From: Parapedobacter luteus
GTDB lineage: Bacteria > Bacteroidota > Bacteroidia > Sphingobacteriales > Sphingobacteriaceae
Direction: 5' to 3'
Assembly (NCBI RefSeq): GCF_900168055.1
Contig: NZ_FUYS01000016.1
Location: 1-48,365 of the forward strand
DNA length: 48,365 nucleotides
Shown: positions 18,194-27,752 of the stretch, in pieces
Layout: each line of letters starts with the position of its first letter
How positions within the stretch are numbered: the first letter of the stretch is position 1
Notes under the pieces: generated by a model
What the model was told of the DNA's origin: nothing
What the model saw: only the letters and a program-made list of their open reading frames with translations
Database searches by the model: none
Program-made: the position numbers and the translations under genes

Positions 18194-18463
18194 AAAAAAT
18201 GAGAAGTGCGCCAACACTTCTTCATCCAAAACCTTTAGTGAGCAGCAGCCGCTGCCCGGGTCAAAATGATCTTTTCCATTAGGGAATCTGGCGTAAAATA
18301 TTGTCTATTATTAGGAACGATCAGTATAAACCATCGGTGACTTTCATTTAGGTTGAACATATTAAACTGAAAACTATGACGTGACGATCTATAAAAAAAA
18401 TGAGAAGTGCGCCAACACTTCTCATCCAAAACCTTTAGTGAGCAGCAGCCACTGCTCGGGTCA
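18167..18463 (+). repeat. Direct repeat: fecR 3' end and flank copied into the susC leader
   Basis: The segment 18167-18263 (last nine fecR codons, stop and 3' flank) recurs at 18369-18463 with only three substitutions and two single-base deletions. Each copy holds a hairpin with arms ATGAGAAGTG and CACTTCTCAT; the hairpin is perfect in the second copy (18400-18425) and carries one bulge in the first. In copy 2 the fecR stop codon is lost and the frame is shifted upstream of the repeat. The second copy lies in the predicted 5' leader of susC. Confidence 0.85.
18274..18309 (+). promoter_or_regulatory. Candidate ECF-sigma promoter of susC
   Basis: TTCCATTAGGGA (18274-18285) and GTCTATT (18303-18309) repeat the two boxes found ahead of fecR with the same 18-bp spacing. 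The susC ATG is at 18491, so transcription from here would give a leader of roughly 175 nt containing the duplicated hairpin. Confidence 0.55.
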
Positions 18464-18490
18464 GATTTTTTAACGATAAAAGCCAAAATT

Positions 18491-21400
18491 ATGAAAAAAA
18501 AGGAACTAAGCAAAAGAGTTCTTTATCATCATTTCTTTGTCCAATTAAAACCAATTTTCTTTCTCTTGAACTACACGGTCATTTTAACGCTGATTTTGAC
18601 GTTGAACGTAACCGCCAGAACCTACTCCCAGGGCGAGAAGATCGATTTGGTCGTACAGGATGCCAGATTGAAGACCGTGTTCCCAATCTTGGAACAAAAG
18701 GGGAAAATCCGGTTGATGTACAGCGAAGATAACGGCGCATTGGACAAACTCGTGAGCATCAAAGTACGGAACACGCCCGTGCTGAAGGTGCTGGAAATGC
18801 TGCTTGCCAACACCAGTTTGGAGTATAAGGCGCTTGACAACAACTTGATTGTCGTCAGGAAAAAAGTGGTGCAGCAAGACATCACCGTCAGCGGTACTGT
18901 CACCAGCGCAGGTGGGCAGCCGTTGAGCGGCGTCAGTGTGTCTGTAAAAGGATCATCCACGGGCGGTACAACGGACGATGCGGGCAAGTTCGTCATTGAA
19001 GCACCGCCCAACGCCGTGCTGGTATTTTCTTATGTCGGATATCTGCCCCTGGAAATCCCTGTCAACTCGCGTAGTACGGTCAACGCCGAGTTGCAGGAAG
19101 ATACCAAAGAACTGGGGGAGGTGATTGTAACCGCCCTGGGTATACGGCGCGAAAACCGGAAGCTGGGCTATTCGGCGTCCGCCGTGGATACGGATCAGCT
19201 GACCGAGAGCCGCACCACCAACGTGGGCAATAGCCTGGTGGGTAAGGTTGCCGGACTGAACGTCTCGGGCATCCCCAGCGGGCCCGGCGGGTCTTCCAAA
19301 ATCAGGCTGCGCGGACAGTCATCCTTCGGCGGCAACAATTCGCCCCTGATTGTCGTCAACGGGATTCCCATCAACAACGCCCCCCAGGGTGGGGCAAATG
19401 CCTCGGGGCAGGGCAATACAGGCGAGATCAATACGGACCTGGGGGATGGCCTCCAGAGCATCAACCCCGACGATATCGAGTCCCTGACCGTGTTGAAGGG
19501 GGCCGCCGCAGCGGCGCTGTATGGGTTCCGGGCAAAGGACGGCGCCATCATCATCACAACCAAATCGGGGAGCAAGCAAGACCGGGGCATTGGCATCAGC
19601 TATGGGCTGAGCTACCAGGGCGACCAGCCCCTGGATTATACAGATTTCCAATATGAATATGGGCAGGGTGAGTACGGCATCCGCAACGAGACGCTGGCCG
19701 ATGTGCGGCGCACGGGCGTCTGGAGCTTCGGCCCCCGGTTTGACGGCCAGCCCATTATGCAGCACGACGGCGTGGAGCGCCCTTACCTGCCCAACGAAGA
19801 CCGCGTGAAAAACTTCTACCGCGTGGGCAACACGTTTACCCATATGTTGGCCGTATCAGGTGCCAACGAAAAAGGAAACTTCCGGGTATCGTTTGCCAAT
19901 ACCGATGCCAACAGCATCGTGCCCAATTCGGATTTTGATAAGAAAATCCTCAACATGGGCCTCAATTACATGCTCACCGAAGGGCTCTCTGTGCAGGTCA
20001 ATGCCAACTATTCGAATGAGTTTAATGACAATCCCCCAGCGCTGAACCAACAGGCTTATAACGTTAATCAAACGGTATACACCATGGCCAACAGCGTAGA
20101 CATCCGCTGGCTGGAAAACGCTTATAAAGATCCCGTGACGGGCAACGAAATCAATCCGGCCCGCTTTACCGACAGGACCAATCCGTACTGGACAATCAAC
20201 GAGCGGTTTGAAACCCAGAAACGCGATCGCCTGTTCGGCAATGTCACCCTGCGGTATGATATCGCGCCCTGGTTGTGGGTACAGGGGCGCGTGGGCCAGG
20301 ATTTCTTCACCAATGTGCGGCATGCCAACAGGCCTACCGGCACGGCTATGCTGCCCGTGGCGCCCAGCGGATTCAATGGCAATTATTTCCAAAATACGGG
20401 GACATTCCGCGAACGCAACGTCGATTTCCTGCTCGGGCTCAACCACACCTTTGGCGTTTGGGGCGTAGATGCCACCTTCGGTGCCAACTCCATGGATCAG
20501 AAGTCCGAACGCATGGGTACGTCGGTGACGAATTTCTTTATCCGCGACCTGTATACCGTGGACAATGGCCAGATCAAAAACCCCAACTATGCGTTTTGGC
20601 ACAAACGTGTCAATTCGGTGTTCGGTACGGTTGATTTCTCCTTTGGCGAATACCTGTACTTGAACCTGACCGGCAGGAACGACTGGTTCTCCACGCTGAA
20701 TCCGCAGTCCAACAGTGCGTTCTATCCGTCGGTGAGTACAAGCTTTGTGTTCAGCCAGCTCTTCCAGTCCCTGCCGGAGTGGTTCGGGTTTGGCAAGCTG
20801 CGGGCTTCGTACGCCGAAGTGGGGGGCGATACCGACCCATATACCAACACGCTGTACTACAATATTGAAAACAACCAATTCAACGGTGTGCCACTGGGTA
20901 TCATCACGTCCTCCATCAGCCCGAATGCCAACCTGAGGCCACTGACGGTCAAGGAGACGGAAATAGGGATTGATTTCAAGCTGTTTGACAACCGGCTGTC
21001 GGTGGATGCAGCGGTGTACAACAAGTTGACGGAAGACGAAATACTCAATGTCGATATTTCCAACGCCTCCGGCTACAGCCAGACGCTCGTCAATGTGGGC
21101 AGGCTGCGCAACCGCGGGGTCGAAGTGCTGTTGAACATCGTCCCGGTACGCAATGAACATTTCCAATGGGAAACCGCCTTTAACTACGCACTGAACCAGA
21201 GCAAGGTGCTGCAGTTGGCCGACAATCAGCAGCGATTTGACGTGGGTACCGGCGAATACATCGGCATCGTATCACACGAAGTGGGGCAGCCGATGGCATC
21301 GCTTCGGGGAGTAGATTACCTGCGCAACGAACAAGGGCAGATCATCACGTCCAACGGCTTGTTCCTTCCGGGCAGTTTGGTCACTTATGGGAGTGCCATA

Positions 21401-21919
21401 CCGCCCCATACCGGGGGGTGGCTCAATACGGTGACCTACAAGGGCATCAAGTTTTTTGCCCAGATCGATTTCAAGGCGGGACATAAGATGATTTCCAACT
21501 CCAACTTCAACTGGACAAGACACGGCCTGCACAAAAACAGCCTTGTAGGCAGGGAAAGCGGCGTGGTCTTCCCGGGCGTCAACACCGATGGTACGCCAAA
21601 CAGCACGCCAGTGGAGGCCGAGCTGTTTTACAGCCAGTACCGTTCGGCGAACGTGGCCACCCCATTTGTGTATGATGCTGGTTTCATCCGGTGCCGGACA
21701 CTCTCGGTGGGATACGACTTTTCGAGATTCTTCGGGCGGACGTTTGTCAAGGGAGTCAATGCCAACCTCTTTGTCAATAATCCATTCATCATCCGGAAAT
21801 CCATCGACAACCTCGATCCCGAAGTGCAGTATTCCGCATCGGACCTCCGATCGGGCCTCGAAACACACGCCCTGCCAACGACCCGGACATATGGCTTGAA
21901 CTTAAATGTTAATTTTTAG
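18491..21919 (+). CDS. SusC/RagA-type TonB-dependent transducer
   Basis: The 1142-residue outer-membrane importer starts at the ATG at 18491, which gives a normal N-terminus (MKKKELSKRV) and signal segment ending near NVTARTYSQG. Residues about 50-125 form an STN signalling domain (KIDLVVQDARLKTVFPILEQ). A carboxypeptidase-regulatory-like domain follows at about 130-215 (GTVTSAGGQPLSGVSVSVKG). Next come the plug (GNSLVGKVAGLNVSG, SPLIVVNGIPINNAP, ESLTVLKGAAAAALYG) and the barrel, ending in GLNLNVNF. The STN domain marks it as a transducer that signals to FecR as well as transporting substrate with SusD. The substrate is probably a sugar or sugar acid, judged from neighbours. Confidence 0.95.
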   Translation: MKKKELSKRVLYHHFFVQLKPIFFLLNYTVILTLILTLNVTARTYSQGEKIDLVVQDARLKTVFPILEQKGKIRLMYSEDNGALDKLVSIKVRNTPVLKVLEMLLANTSLEYKALDNNLIVVRKKVVQQDITVSGTVTSAGGQPLSGVSVSVKGSSTGGTTDDAGKFVIEAPPNAVLVFSYVGYLPLEIPVNSRSTVNAELQEDTKELGEVIVTALGIRRENRKLGYSASAVDTDQLTESRTTNVGNSLVGKVAGLNVSGIPSGPGGSSKIRLRGQSSFGGNNSPLIVVNGIPINNAPQGGANASGQGNTGEINTDLGDGLQSINPDDIESLTVLKGAAAAALYGFRAKDGAIIITTKSGSKQDRGIGISYGLSYQGDQPLDYTDFQYEYGQGEYGIRNETLADVRRTGVWSFGPRFDGQPIMQHDGVERPYLPNEDRVKNFYRVGNTFTHMLAVSGANEKGNFRVSFANTDANSIVPNSDFDKKILNMGLNYMLTEGLSVQVNANYSNEFNDNPPALNQQAYNVNQTVYTMANSVDIRWLENAYKDPVTGNEINPARFTDRTNPYWTINERFETQKRDRLFGNVTLRYDIAPWLWVQGRVGQDFFTNVRHANRPTGTAMLPVAPSGFNGNYFQNTGTFRERNVDFLLGLNHTFGVWGVDATFGANSMDQKSERMGTSVTNFFIRDLYTVDNGQIKNPNYAFWHKRVNSVFGTVDFSFGEYLYLNLTGRNDWFSTLNPQSNSAFYPSVSTSFVFSQLFQSLPEWFGFGKLRASYAEVGGDTDPYTNTLYYNIENNQFNGVPLGIITSSISPNANLRPLTVKETEIGIDFKLFDNRLSVDAAVYNKLTEDEILNVDISNASGYSQTLVNVGRLRNRGVEVLLNIVPVRNEHFQWETAFNYALNQSKVLQLADNQQRFDVGTGEYIGIVSHEVGQPMASLRGVDYLRNEQGQIITSNGLFLPGSLVTYGSAIPPHTGGWLNTVTYKGIKFFAQIDFKAGHKMISNSNFNWTRHGLHKNSLVGRESGVVFPGVNTDGTPNSTPVEAELFYSQYRSANVATPFVYDAGFIRCRTLSVGYDFSRFFGRTFVKGVNANLFVNNPFIIRKSIDNLDPEVQYSASDLRSGLETHALPTTRTYGLNLNVNF

Positions 21920-21932
21920 CAGCAAACCAGAC

Positions 21933-23480
21933 ATGAAACGAAATCTATTAATCGCCACAATGATGCTACTGGTGTTTGCAATGAGTAGTTGTGACAAAAA
22001 CTTTGAGACCATAAACATCAACCCATCGTTGGCCAATGACCTGAATCCGGTGTATTTGTTTTCGAACGCCCAGCGGCTTTCGGCCATTCCGTCGTACCAT
22101 TACCAGGGGGAGATTGTCCAGCAAATCAATACCCCGTACGGTGGCCAGCTCGCCGCCGGCAACCGCAATATCATCAATGACCAGCATGCCAATGCCGCGT
22201 TTAATTCGTTGTTTACCGAATCCATCCGGTACCTCATTGAGGTCATCAACAAGACGCAGGATGACCCCGACGCCAGCAACCTCCATAACATGGCGCGGAT
22301 ATGGAAAGCCTACTGCTTCCAGCTATTGGTCGACACATATGGTGATGTGCCATACAGCGAAGCCGGCCAGGGGTACTTAAGCGGTAATTTTCTGCCCAAG
22401 TATGACCCGTCTGAGGCCATATACGAATCCATCATCCAGGAGTATGTCCAGGCGACCGATGCATTGGATGCCAGCAAAGGCTCCATCGGTACCGGCGATC
22501 TTTTCTACGGCGGCGATATTGCCAAATGGAAGCGCCTGGGCAATGCCCTGCTGCTGCGTACCGGCATGCGCTACACCAAGATAGACGAGAGCAGGGCACG
22601 GTCGTTGGTCGCGCAGGCGGTCGATCCCGCCCGTGGCGGGGTGATGCTCTCCAATGACGACAATGCGCTCATCCAGTTCAACGCCACCTACACCAATGCC
22701 ACATCGAATGCATTACTCGGTGGCGAGCGTGCAAACTATTACATCGGCGAAGCGTTCGTCGACTTCCTGAAGGCCCACAACGACCCGCGGCTACGGTACA
22801 TCGCGGTTTTATATGAGAATCCTTCCAATCCGCTGGCCACGGCAGGCCATGCCAATACCGATCCGGACGACCAGCAGGGGATGCCCTATGGCTATGACGA
22901 AAGTTCCATCGAAGATGCACCCGGCTTCCCTGGCAAGATAGGCTCAGCCTTCCGCTACTCCCAGTTCAACCGGGCGACGGTGATGCGCATCGATGCCCCC
23001 GAATACCTGGTCAGCTATTCGCAGACCCAGCTGCTGCTGGCCGAAGCACGGTATCGGGGGTTCATTACCGCCGGTACTGCCGCGGAATATTACGAGCGTG
23101 CCATCATTGCGCACATGGAGCAGGCCAACCTCTACGGGAGCATGCCCGATATCTCCGCTGCGGAAAAGACCGCCTACCTGAGCAGTGCCGGAGTGGCATT
23201 TGATGAGGCGAATGCCCTGCAGCAGATCAATGAGCAATACTGGGTAAGTTCCTTCCGCAACTGGTCGGAGGGCTGGGCAAATTTCCGCCGGAGCGGTTAT
23301 CCGCAGTTGTCGCCGATAAACTTTCCCTCGCAGGATCCGTCGGTCGTTGCCGGCGGTGGGTTTATCCGCCGGCTGGTCTATCCCCTGCGTGAGGTGTCGG
23401 TCAACAGCGCTAACGTGAGCGAGGCCGCCAACCGCATGGGGGGCGACAATCTGGGCGTGCCGGTATTTTGGGACCGGTGA
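21933..23480 (+). CDS. SusD/RagB-family surface lipoprotein
   Basis: Starting at the ATG at 21933 (13 bp after the susC stop), the 515-residue protein has a lipoprotein signal with lipobox MSSC at about residue 19. The body shows the SusD-like 2 pattern: NPVYLFSNAQRL, ARIWKAYCFQLLVDTYGDVPYSEA, GDIAKWKRLGNALLLRTGMRY and the C-terminal WVSSFRNWSEGWANFRRSGYP. SusD proteins sit on the SusC barrel and capture substrate. Pairing with the upstream SusC is certain from order and spacing, but the ligand is not predictable from sequence. Confidence 0.94.
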   Translation: MKRNLLIATMMLLVFAMSSCDKNFETININPSLANDLNPVYLFSNAQRLSAIPSYHYQGEIVQQINTPYGGQLAAGNRNIINDQHANAAFNSLFTESIRYLIEVINKTQDDPDASNLHNMARIWKAYCFQLLVDTYGDVPYSEAGQGYLSGNFLPKYDPSEAIYESIIQEYVQATDALDASKGSIGTGDLFYGGDIAKWKRLGNALLLRTGMRYTKIDESRARSLVAQAVDPARGGVMLSNDDNALIQFNATYTNATSNALLGGERANYYIGEAFVDFLKAHNDPRLRYIAVLYENPSNPLATAGHANTDPDDQQGMPYGYDESSIEDAPGFPGKIGSAFRYSQFNRATVMRIDAPEYLVSYSQTQLLLAEARYRGFITAGTAAEYYERAIIAHMEQANLYGSMPDISAAEKTAYLSSAGVAFDEANALQQINEQYWVSSFRNWSEGWANFRRSGYPQLSPINFPSQDPSVVAGGGFIRRLVYPLREVSVNSANVSEAANRMGGDNLGVPVFWDR

Positions 23481-23536
23481 GTGTACGTTGTTGATGCCAC
23501 AAACGAACAGATAATAAAACCACTAATTTTTTGCTA

Positions 23537-24463
23537 ATGAAAACGACTATCATTTATTTGCTGTTTCTCTTTTCAGCCGTCCGAGTTGCCGGCCAGGAGG
23601 TAGCGCCATCCCGCGAAACGATCATCGGCCTCACCCCATTGTGGAAGGGCGATCGGTTTCCCGACGGCCGCCCCAAAGTACCCGACGAACTGTTGGAACG
23701 ACTCAAAAAAGTATCCATCGAAGAAGCATGGGGCGGGCTGCGTGCCAAAGGCTACCACAACCAGTTCGAGGCCGACTGGATGATCGTCAACCCCGATGAA
23801 GTCATGACCGGAAGGGCGGTGACGGCCCAATACATGCCATCGCGGCCCGATGTAGACAGTACCCTCCGGGCTATCGGCATCAAGGAAGGCCGGAACAGCG
23901 CCGGCGGTACCAATTCGTGGCCTATCGATGTGCTGCAAGACGGCGATATTTATGTAGCCGATGGTTATGGAAAAATTGTAGACGGCACCCTCATTGGCGA
24001 TATCCTGGCCAACGCCATCTATACCAACTCCAAGCGTGGCGTGATATTCTACGGGAGCGTGCGCGATTTGAAGGGGATCCGTGAGGTCGAAGGCTTCAAC
24101 GGCTGGGTCAAGGGGTATGACCCCTCGTTTATTCAGCAGATGATGCTCACATCCATCAATACCCCCATCCGCATCGGCCGGGCAACGGTCATGCCCGGAG
24201 ATGCGGTGCTTGCCAACCAATATGGCACCGTTTTTATCCCCGCGCATTTGCTTCATGAGATTGTCCTGAACGCTGAGTTCATCATGCTGCGCGATGAGTT
24301 CGGCAAGCAGCGCATCAAGGAAAAGAAGTATACCGCCGGTGACGTCGACAGCCGGTGGACAGCCCCCATCCGTGAAGATTTCCTGGGCTGGCTGCGGGAG
24401 AAAAAAGACCTGCCCATGAGCCGGGAAGAACTGGACAATTACATGAAACAACGCAATTGGTAA
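23537..24463 (+). CDS. Exported RraA/HMG-aldolase-family protein
   Basis: The 308-residue protein begins at the ATG at 23537 with a signal peptide ending near VRVAGQ. The core matches the RraA fold and has the D-X20-R-D arrangement of class II pyruvate aldolases of this family: aspartate in GTLIGDILANAI and arginine-aspartate in FYGSVRDL, with exactly 20 residues between. Family members cleave 4-hydroxy-2-oxo acids, while others (true RraA) inhibit RNase E. Here the signal peptide and the adjacent acid-sugar dehydratase favour an aldolase acting outside the cytoplasm. A C-terminal extension of about 70 residues goes beyond the core. It lies 56 bp after susD. Confidence 0.82.
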   Translation: MKTTIIYLLFLFSAVRVAGQEVAPSRETIIGLTPLWKGDRFPDGRPKVPDELLERLKKVSIEEAWGGLRAKGYHNQFEADWMIVNPDEVMTGRAVTAQYMPSRPDVDSTLRAIGIKEGRNSAGGTNSWPIDVLQDGDIYVADGYGKIVDGTLIGDILANAIYTNSKRGVIFYGSVRDLKGIREVEGFNGWVKGYDPSFIQQMMLTSINTPIRIGRATVMPGDAVLANQYGTVFIPAHLLHEIVLNAEFIMLRDEFGKQRIKEKKYTAGDVDSRWTAPIREDFLGWLREKKDLPMSREELDNYMKQRNW

Positions 24464-24497
24464 CGAACCTCATTATTAAACAGATTACTTGACAGCA

Positions 24498-25994
24498 ATG
24501 AAAACCATCATACAACAACTGAAAGCACAAACCCGAAAAGCAGAACAACAACAGCGTGCCGCGATGCAGGCCGAGCTGGCCAATCCGGCCACGACCTCCG
24601 CGCGCCGTGAATTTTTGAAAAAGGCGGCATTTGGCGGTTTAGCCTTAGGCGGTTTCATGAATATGTCTATCGAAGACACCTTAGCGCACACCACTTCGAA
24701 GGTCAACCGGCGGTCTGCCCCGTCGGACCTCCGGATTACGGACATGCGCTATTGCGTGACCCGCGTCCTGGGGCGCACAGCCATCATCCGCATTGATACC
24801 AACCAAGGGATCTACGGTCTGGGGGAAGTACGCGATGGAGCCGATGAGCGCTATGCCCTCTTTTTGAAAAGCCGCATCATCGGTGAAAACCCCTGCAATG
24901 TCGAGAAAATATTCAAGATGATTCGGCAGTTCGGCGGCCCGGCCCGTCAGGCCGGTGGCGTATGCGCCGTAGAAATGGCCCTGTGGGATATCTGTGGCAA
25001 AGCGTACGGTGTGCCCGCCTGGCAACTGCTCGGGGGCTTGTACCGCGATAAGGTCAGGCTCTATGCCGACACGCCGGAAGGCGGCTCGCCCGAAGAGCAG
25101 AAGAAACGAATCGAATACCGGGTGAACGAACAGGGGTATACCTGGCTGAAGATGGACGTATCCATCGGCGAGGTGCTTGACGTGCCTGACGCGGTGGTGA
25201 ATGCCGAGTTTTGGAAAAACGAACAAGGACGCCTGGCCCAGTGGGGCAACTACGGCTACATGTCTTACGCCAACCGGATGCACCCGTTTACCCAAATACA
25301 GATCACCGATAAGGGGCTGGATCACCTCGAGCAGGTTGTCGCCAACATCCGGAGCCTGACGGGGTATGAGATTCCGATTTCGACCGACCATTACGGCCAT
25401 TTCGACCTGAATAACGGTATACGCCTGGGCAGGGCATTGGAAAAATACCGGCTGGCATGGCTCGAAGACATGGTGCCCTGGCAATATACCGAGCAGTGGA
25501 AAACCATCACCGAAGCACTCGAAACGCCTACCATCACCGGCGAAGATATTTACCTGCTGAAAGATTTCAAACCGCTTATCCATGAGCGGGCGGTAGATAT
25601 CATCCATCCAGACTTAGCCTCATCCGGCGGATTGCTTGAAACCAAACGTATCGGCGATTACGCCGAGGAATTTGGCATTGCCATGGCCATGCACCAGGCA
25701 GGCACGCCCGTATCCTTCATGGCCAACGTACATTGCGCTGCAGCCACCGAAAACTTCCTTGCCCTGGAGCACCATTCGGTAGACCTGCCCTGGTGGGAAG
25801 ATCTGGTCGTGACCACCGATGGACGCAAGCTTATCGAAAAAGGATACGCCAATGTGCCACTTACCGCGCCGGGACTGGGTATCGAACTGAATGACGAGGT
25901 GGTGAAGAAATACCTGATTGACAAAGACAAGAGCTATTTCGAGCCCACCCCGCAATGGGACGACAGGCGCTCACACGACCGTACATGGAGTTAA
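24498..25994 (+). CDS. Tat-exported enolase-superfamily acid-sugar dehydratase
   Basis: The 498-residue protein has a long n-region followed by a twin-arginine signal (SARREFLKKAAFGGLALGG, arginines at 36-37), so it is probably exported folded. The rest is a mandelate racemase/muconate lactonizing-type enzyme. It has the catalytic-strand lysine in TWLKMDVS and metal ligands in STDHYGHFD, WLEDMVPW and ITGEDIYL (about residues 296, 322 and 348). The histidine is in MAMHQAGTPVSF near 398. Family members dehydrate aldonic or uronic acids to 2-keto-3-deoxy acids. The preceding gene is a candidate aldolase for that product, at a 34-bp gap. The exact acid is unknown. Confidence 0.87.
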   Translation: MKTIIQQLKAQTRKAEQQQRAAMQAELANPATTSARREFLKKAAFGGLALGGFMNMSIEDTLAHTTSKVNRRSAPSDLRITDMRYCVTRVLGRTAIIRIDTNQGIYGLGEVRDGADERYALFLKSRIIGENPCNVEKIFKMIRQFGGPARQAGGVCAVEMALWDICGKAYGVPAWQLLGGLYRDKVRLYADTPEGGSPEEQKKRIEYRVNEQGYTWLKMDVSIGEVLDVPDAVVNAEFWKNEQGRLAQWGNYGYMSYANRMHPFTQIQITDKGLDHLEQVVANIRSLTGYEIPISTDHYGHFDLNNGIRLGRALEKYRLAWLEDMVPWQYTEQWKTITEALETPTITGEDIYLLKDFKPLIHERAVDIIHPDLASSGGLLETKRIGDYAEEFGIAMAMHQAGTPVSFMANVHCAAATENFLALEHHSVDLPWWEDLVVTTDGRKLIEKGYANVPLTAPGLGIELNDEVVKKYLIDKDKSYFEPTPQWDDRRSHDRTWS

Positions 25995-26018
25995 TCACAC
26001 AAAAAATTAGGATATCAG

Positions 26019-26456
26019 ATGCGTAATCTATTCTTGCTTACTATAAGTATAATGATGATGACTGGATGCAATGAAAGCGAAAATGAATCAACGGCAGTGG
26101 CTGAAGTAGAAGCCGTTGTCGAATTATTCCGGCAGACAATGGTCGAGCCGGATGAATCGGTTTTCTACAAACTGACGTCGCCGAAGCTCACCTACGGGCA
26201 TTCCAGCGGGCTGGTTGAAGACCGCGACGCCTGCGTGGCTGCCATTGTATCCGGCAAAAACAAATTCCTGAGCCTGGAGTTGTCTGACCAGACGGTAGAC
26301 CTTTCCGGCAATACGGCGATTGTGCGGCACCGTTTTTTTGCCCACACGCATGACGAAGGAAAAGAACCCGGTACCGTCACCCTGCATGTGCTGCAGGTGT
26401 GGCAGAAAAGCAGCGAGGGCTGGCAATTGCTTGCCCGCCAAGCCGTAAGGATATAA
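26019..26456 (+). CDS. NTF2-like (DUF4440) lipoprotein
   Basis: This 145-residue protein has a short lipoprotein signal with lipobox MTGC (cysteine 17). The remaining sequence is a single NTF2/SnoaL-like domain (VEAVVELFRQTMVEPDESVFYKL, IVRHRFFAHTHDEG, LHVLQVWQKSSEGWQLLARQAV). Such domains bind small ligands or catalyse simple isomerisations. It sits 24 bp after the dehydratase and 12 bp before the transporter, so it is probably an operon member acting in the periplasm. No specific reaction can be assigned. Confidence 0.8.
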   Translation: MRNLFLLTISIMMMTGCNESENESTAVAEVEAVVELFRQTMVEPDESVFYKLTSPKLTYGHSSGLVEDRDACVAAIVSGKNKFLSLELSDQTVDLSGNTAIVRHRFFAHTHDEGKEPGTVTLHVLQVWQKSSEGWQLLARQAVRI

Positions 26457-26468
26457 CAGGGAGCAATT

Positions 26469-27752
26469 ATGGAAAGACAATTAGCAAGGTCGCGGTGGTA
26501 CCGCATTATTCCCGTTGTTTTCATCACGTATAGCCTCGCTTACCTCGATCGGGCCAACTTCGGCTTTGCCGCCGCGGGCGGCATGGCCGAAGACTTGGGT
26601 ATCACGCCCGGCATGTCGTCGCTATTGGGATCGCTTTTCTTTCTGGGGTATTTCTTTTTCCAGATTCCCGGTGCCCACTACGCTGCGCATAAAAGTGCCA
26701 AGCGGCTCATATTCTGGTCGCTGATTCTATGGGGTGCATTTGCCACGGCCACCGGTATGGTGAGCAATGCCGGGTGGCTCGTCGTCATCCGGTTCATGCT
26801 GGGCGTCGTGGAAAGCGCGGTGATGCCGGCCATGCTCATCCTGCTCAGCCAATGGTTTACCAAAGCAGAGCGCTCGCGGGCCAACACGTTTTTGATATTA
26901 GGCAATCCGGCCACGGTGCTCTGGATGTCCGTGCTTTCGGGATACCTCATCGATGCCCTGGGCTGGCGTTGGATGTTTATCATCCAGGGTGCGCCGGCCA
27001 TCCTATGGGCCTTCGTGTGGTGGCGGATGGTGGATGAACGGCCCAGGGAAGCAAGCTGGCTGAGCGTGCCGGAGAAATCAGCCTTGGAGGCCACGCTGGA
27101 GGAGGAACAGCGGGAAATCAAGCCGGTGAAAAACTATGCGCAGGCCTTCCGCTCACGGGCCGTCATCCTGTTGTGCCTGCAATACCTCTTGTGGAGCCTC
27201 GGCCTGTACGGTTTTGTGATGTGGCTGCCATCCATCATCAACGCAGCACCCAATATGGATATCGTGACCACCGGATGGCTGGCCGCCGTACCGTACCTGC
27301 TGGCGATCATCGCCATGCTCGGCGCCTCCTATCTTTCAGACAAAACGCTCAACCGGAAGATCTTCATCTGGCCCTTCCTGCTGCTGGGGGCACTTGCACT
27401 GTATGGGTCGTATCTGGTGGGCTCCAGCAATTTCTGGCTGTCATTTATCCTGCTGGTATTGGCCGGCGGCGCCATGTATGCACCGTATGGGCCGTTTTTC
27501 GCGGTCATCACCGAGATCCTGCCCAAGAATGTAGCGGGGGGTGCCCTGGGCCTTATCAACAGCATGGGAGCGCTCGGTTCGTTCGTAGGCGCATATATCG
27601 TCGGCTACCTCAATGGTGCCACCGGAGGGTTCGGTGCTTCGTACCTGTTGATGGCCTTCGCGCTGTTGTCTTCCGCCATCCTGACGATCATCGTGGTGAA
27701 ATCGCCCCGGCAGCGGAAAACCAGCCCGGTACTACCCTTATCGGCACCGTAA
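26469..27752 (+). CDS. MFS transporter, anion:cation symporter type
   Basis: The 427-residue integral membrane protein shows 12 hydrophobic segments in the major facilitator pattern. The start RSRWYRIIPVVFITYSLAYLDRANFGFA is typical of the ACS subfamily, which includes hexuronate, glucarate and galactonate importers. A motif-A-like loop, AAHKSAKRLIFWS, follows the second span. It probably imports the sugar acid, or the product of the exported enzymes encoded around it, across the inner membrane. Its stop codon overlaps the start of the PQQ dehydrogenase gene (TAATG). Confidence 0.92.
   Translation: MERQLARSRWYRIIPVVFITYSLAYLDRANFGFAAAGGMAEDLGITPGMSSLLGSLFFLGYFFFQIPGAHYAAHKSAKRLIFWSLILWGAFATATGMVSNAGWLVVIRFMLGVVESAVMPAMLILLSQWFTKAERSRANTFLILGNPATVLWMSVLSGYLIDALGWRWMFIIQGAPAILWAFVWWRMVDERPREASWLSVPEKSALEATLEEEQREIKPVKNYAQAFRSRAVILLCLQYLLWSLGLYGFVMWLPSIINAAPNMDIVTTGWLAAVPYLLAIIAMLGASYLSDKTLNRKIFIWPFLLLGALALYGSYLVGSSNFWLSFILLVLAGGAMYAPYGPFFAVITEILPKNVAGGALGLINSMGALGSFVGAYIVGYLNGATGGFGASYLLMAFALLSSAILTIIVVKSPRQRKTSPVLPLSAP

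Noticed and set aside
19856-21166. Long minus-strand frame opposite susC (436 codons)
   Set aside because: It is the shadow of a well-defined TonB-dependent receptor in GC-rich codons and has no recognisable domains.
27173-27751. Upstream extension of the PQQ dehydrogenase frame into the MFS gene
   Set aside because: The extension is out of frame with the transporter, and the ATG at 27752 gives a clear lipoprotein signal.
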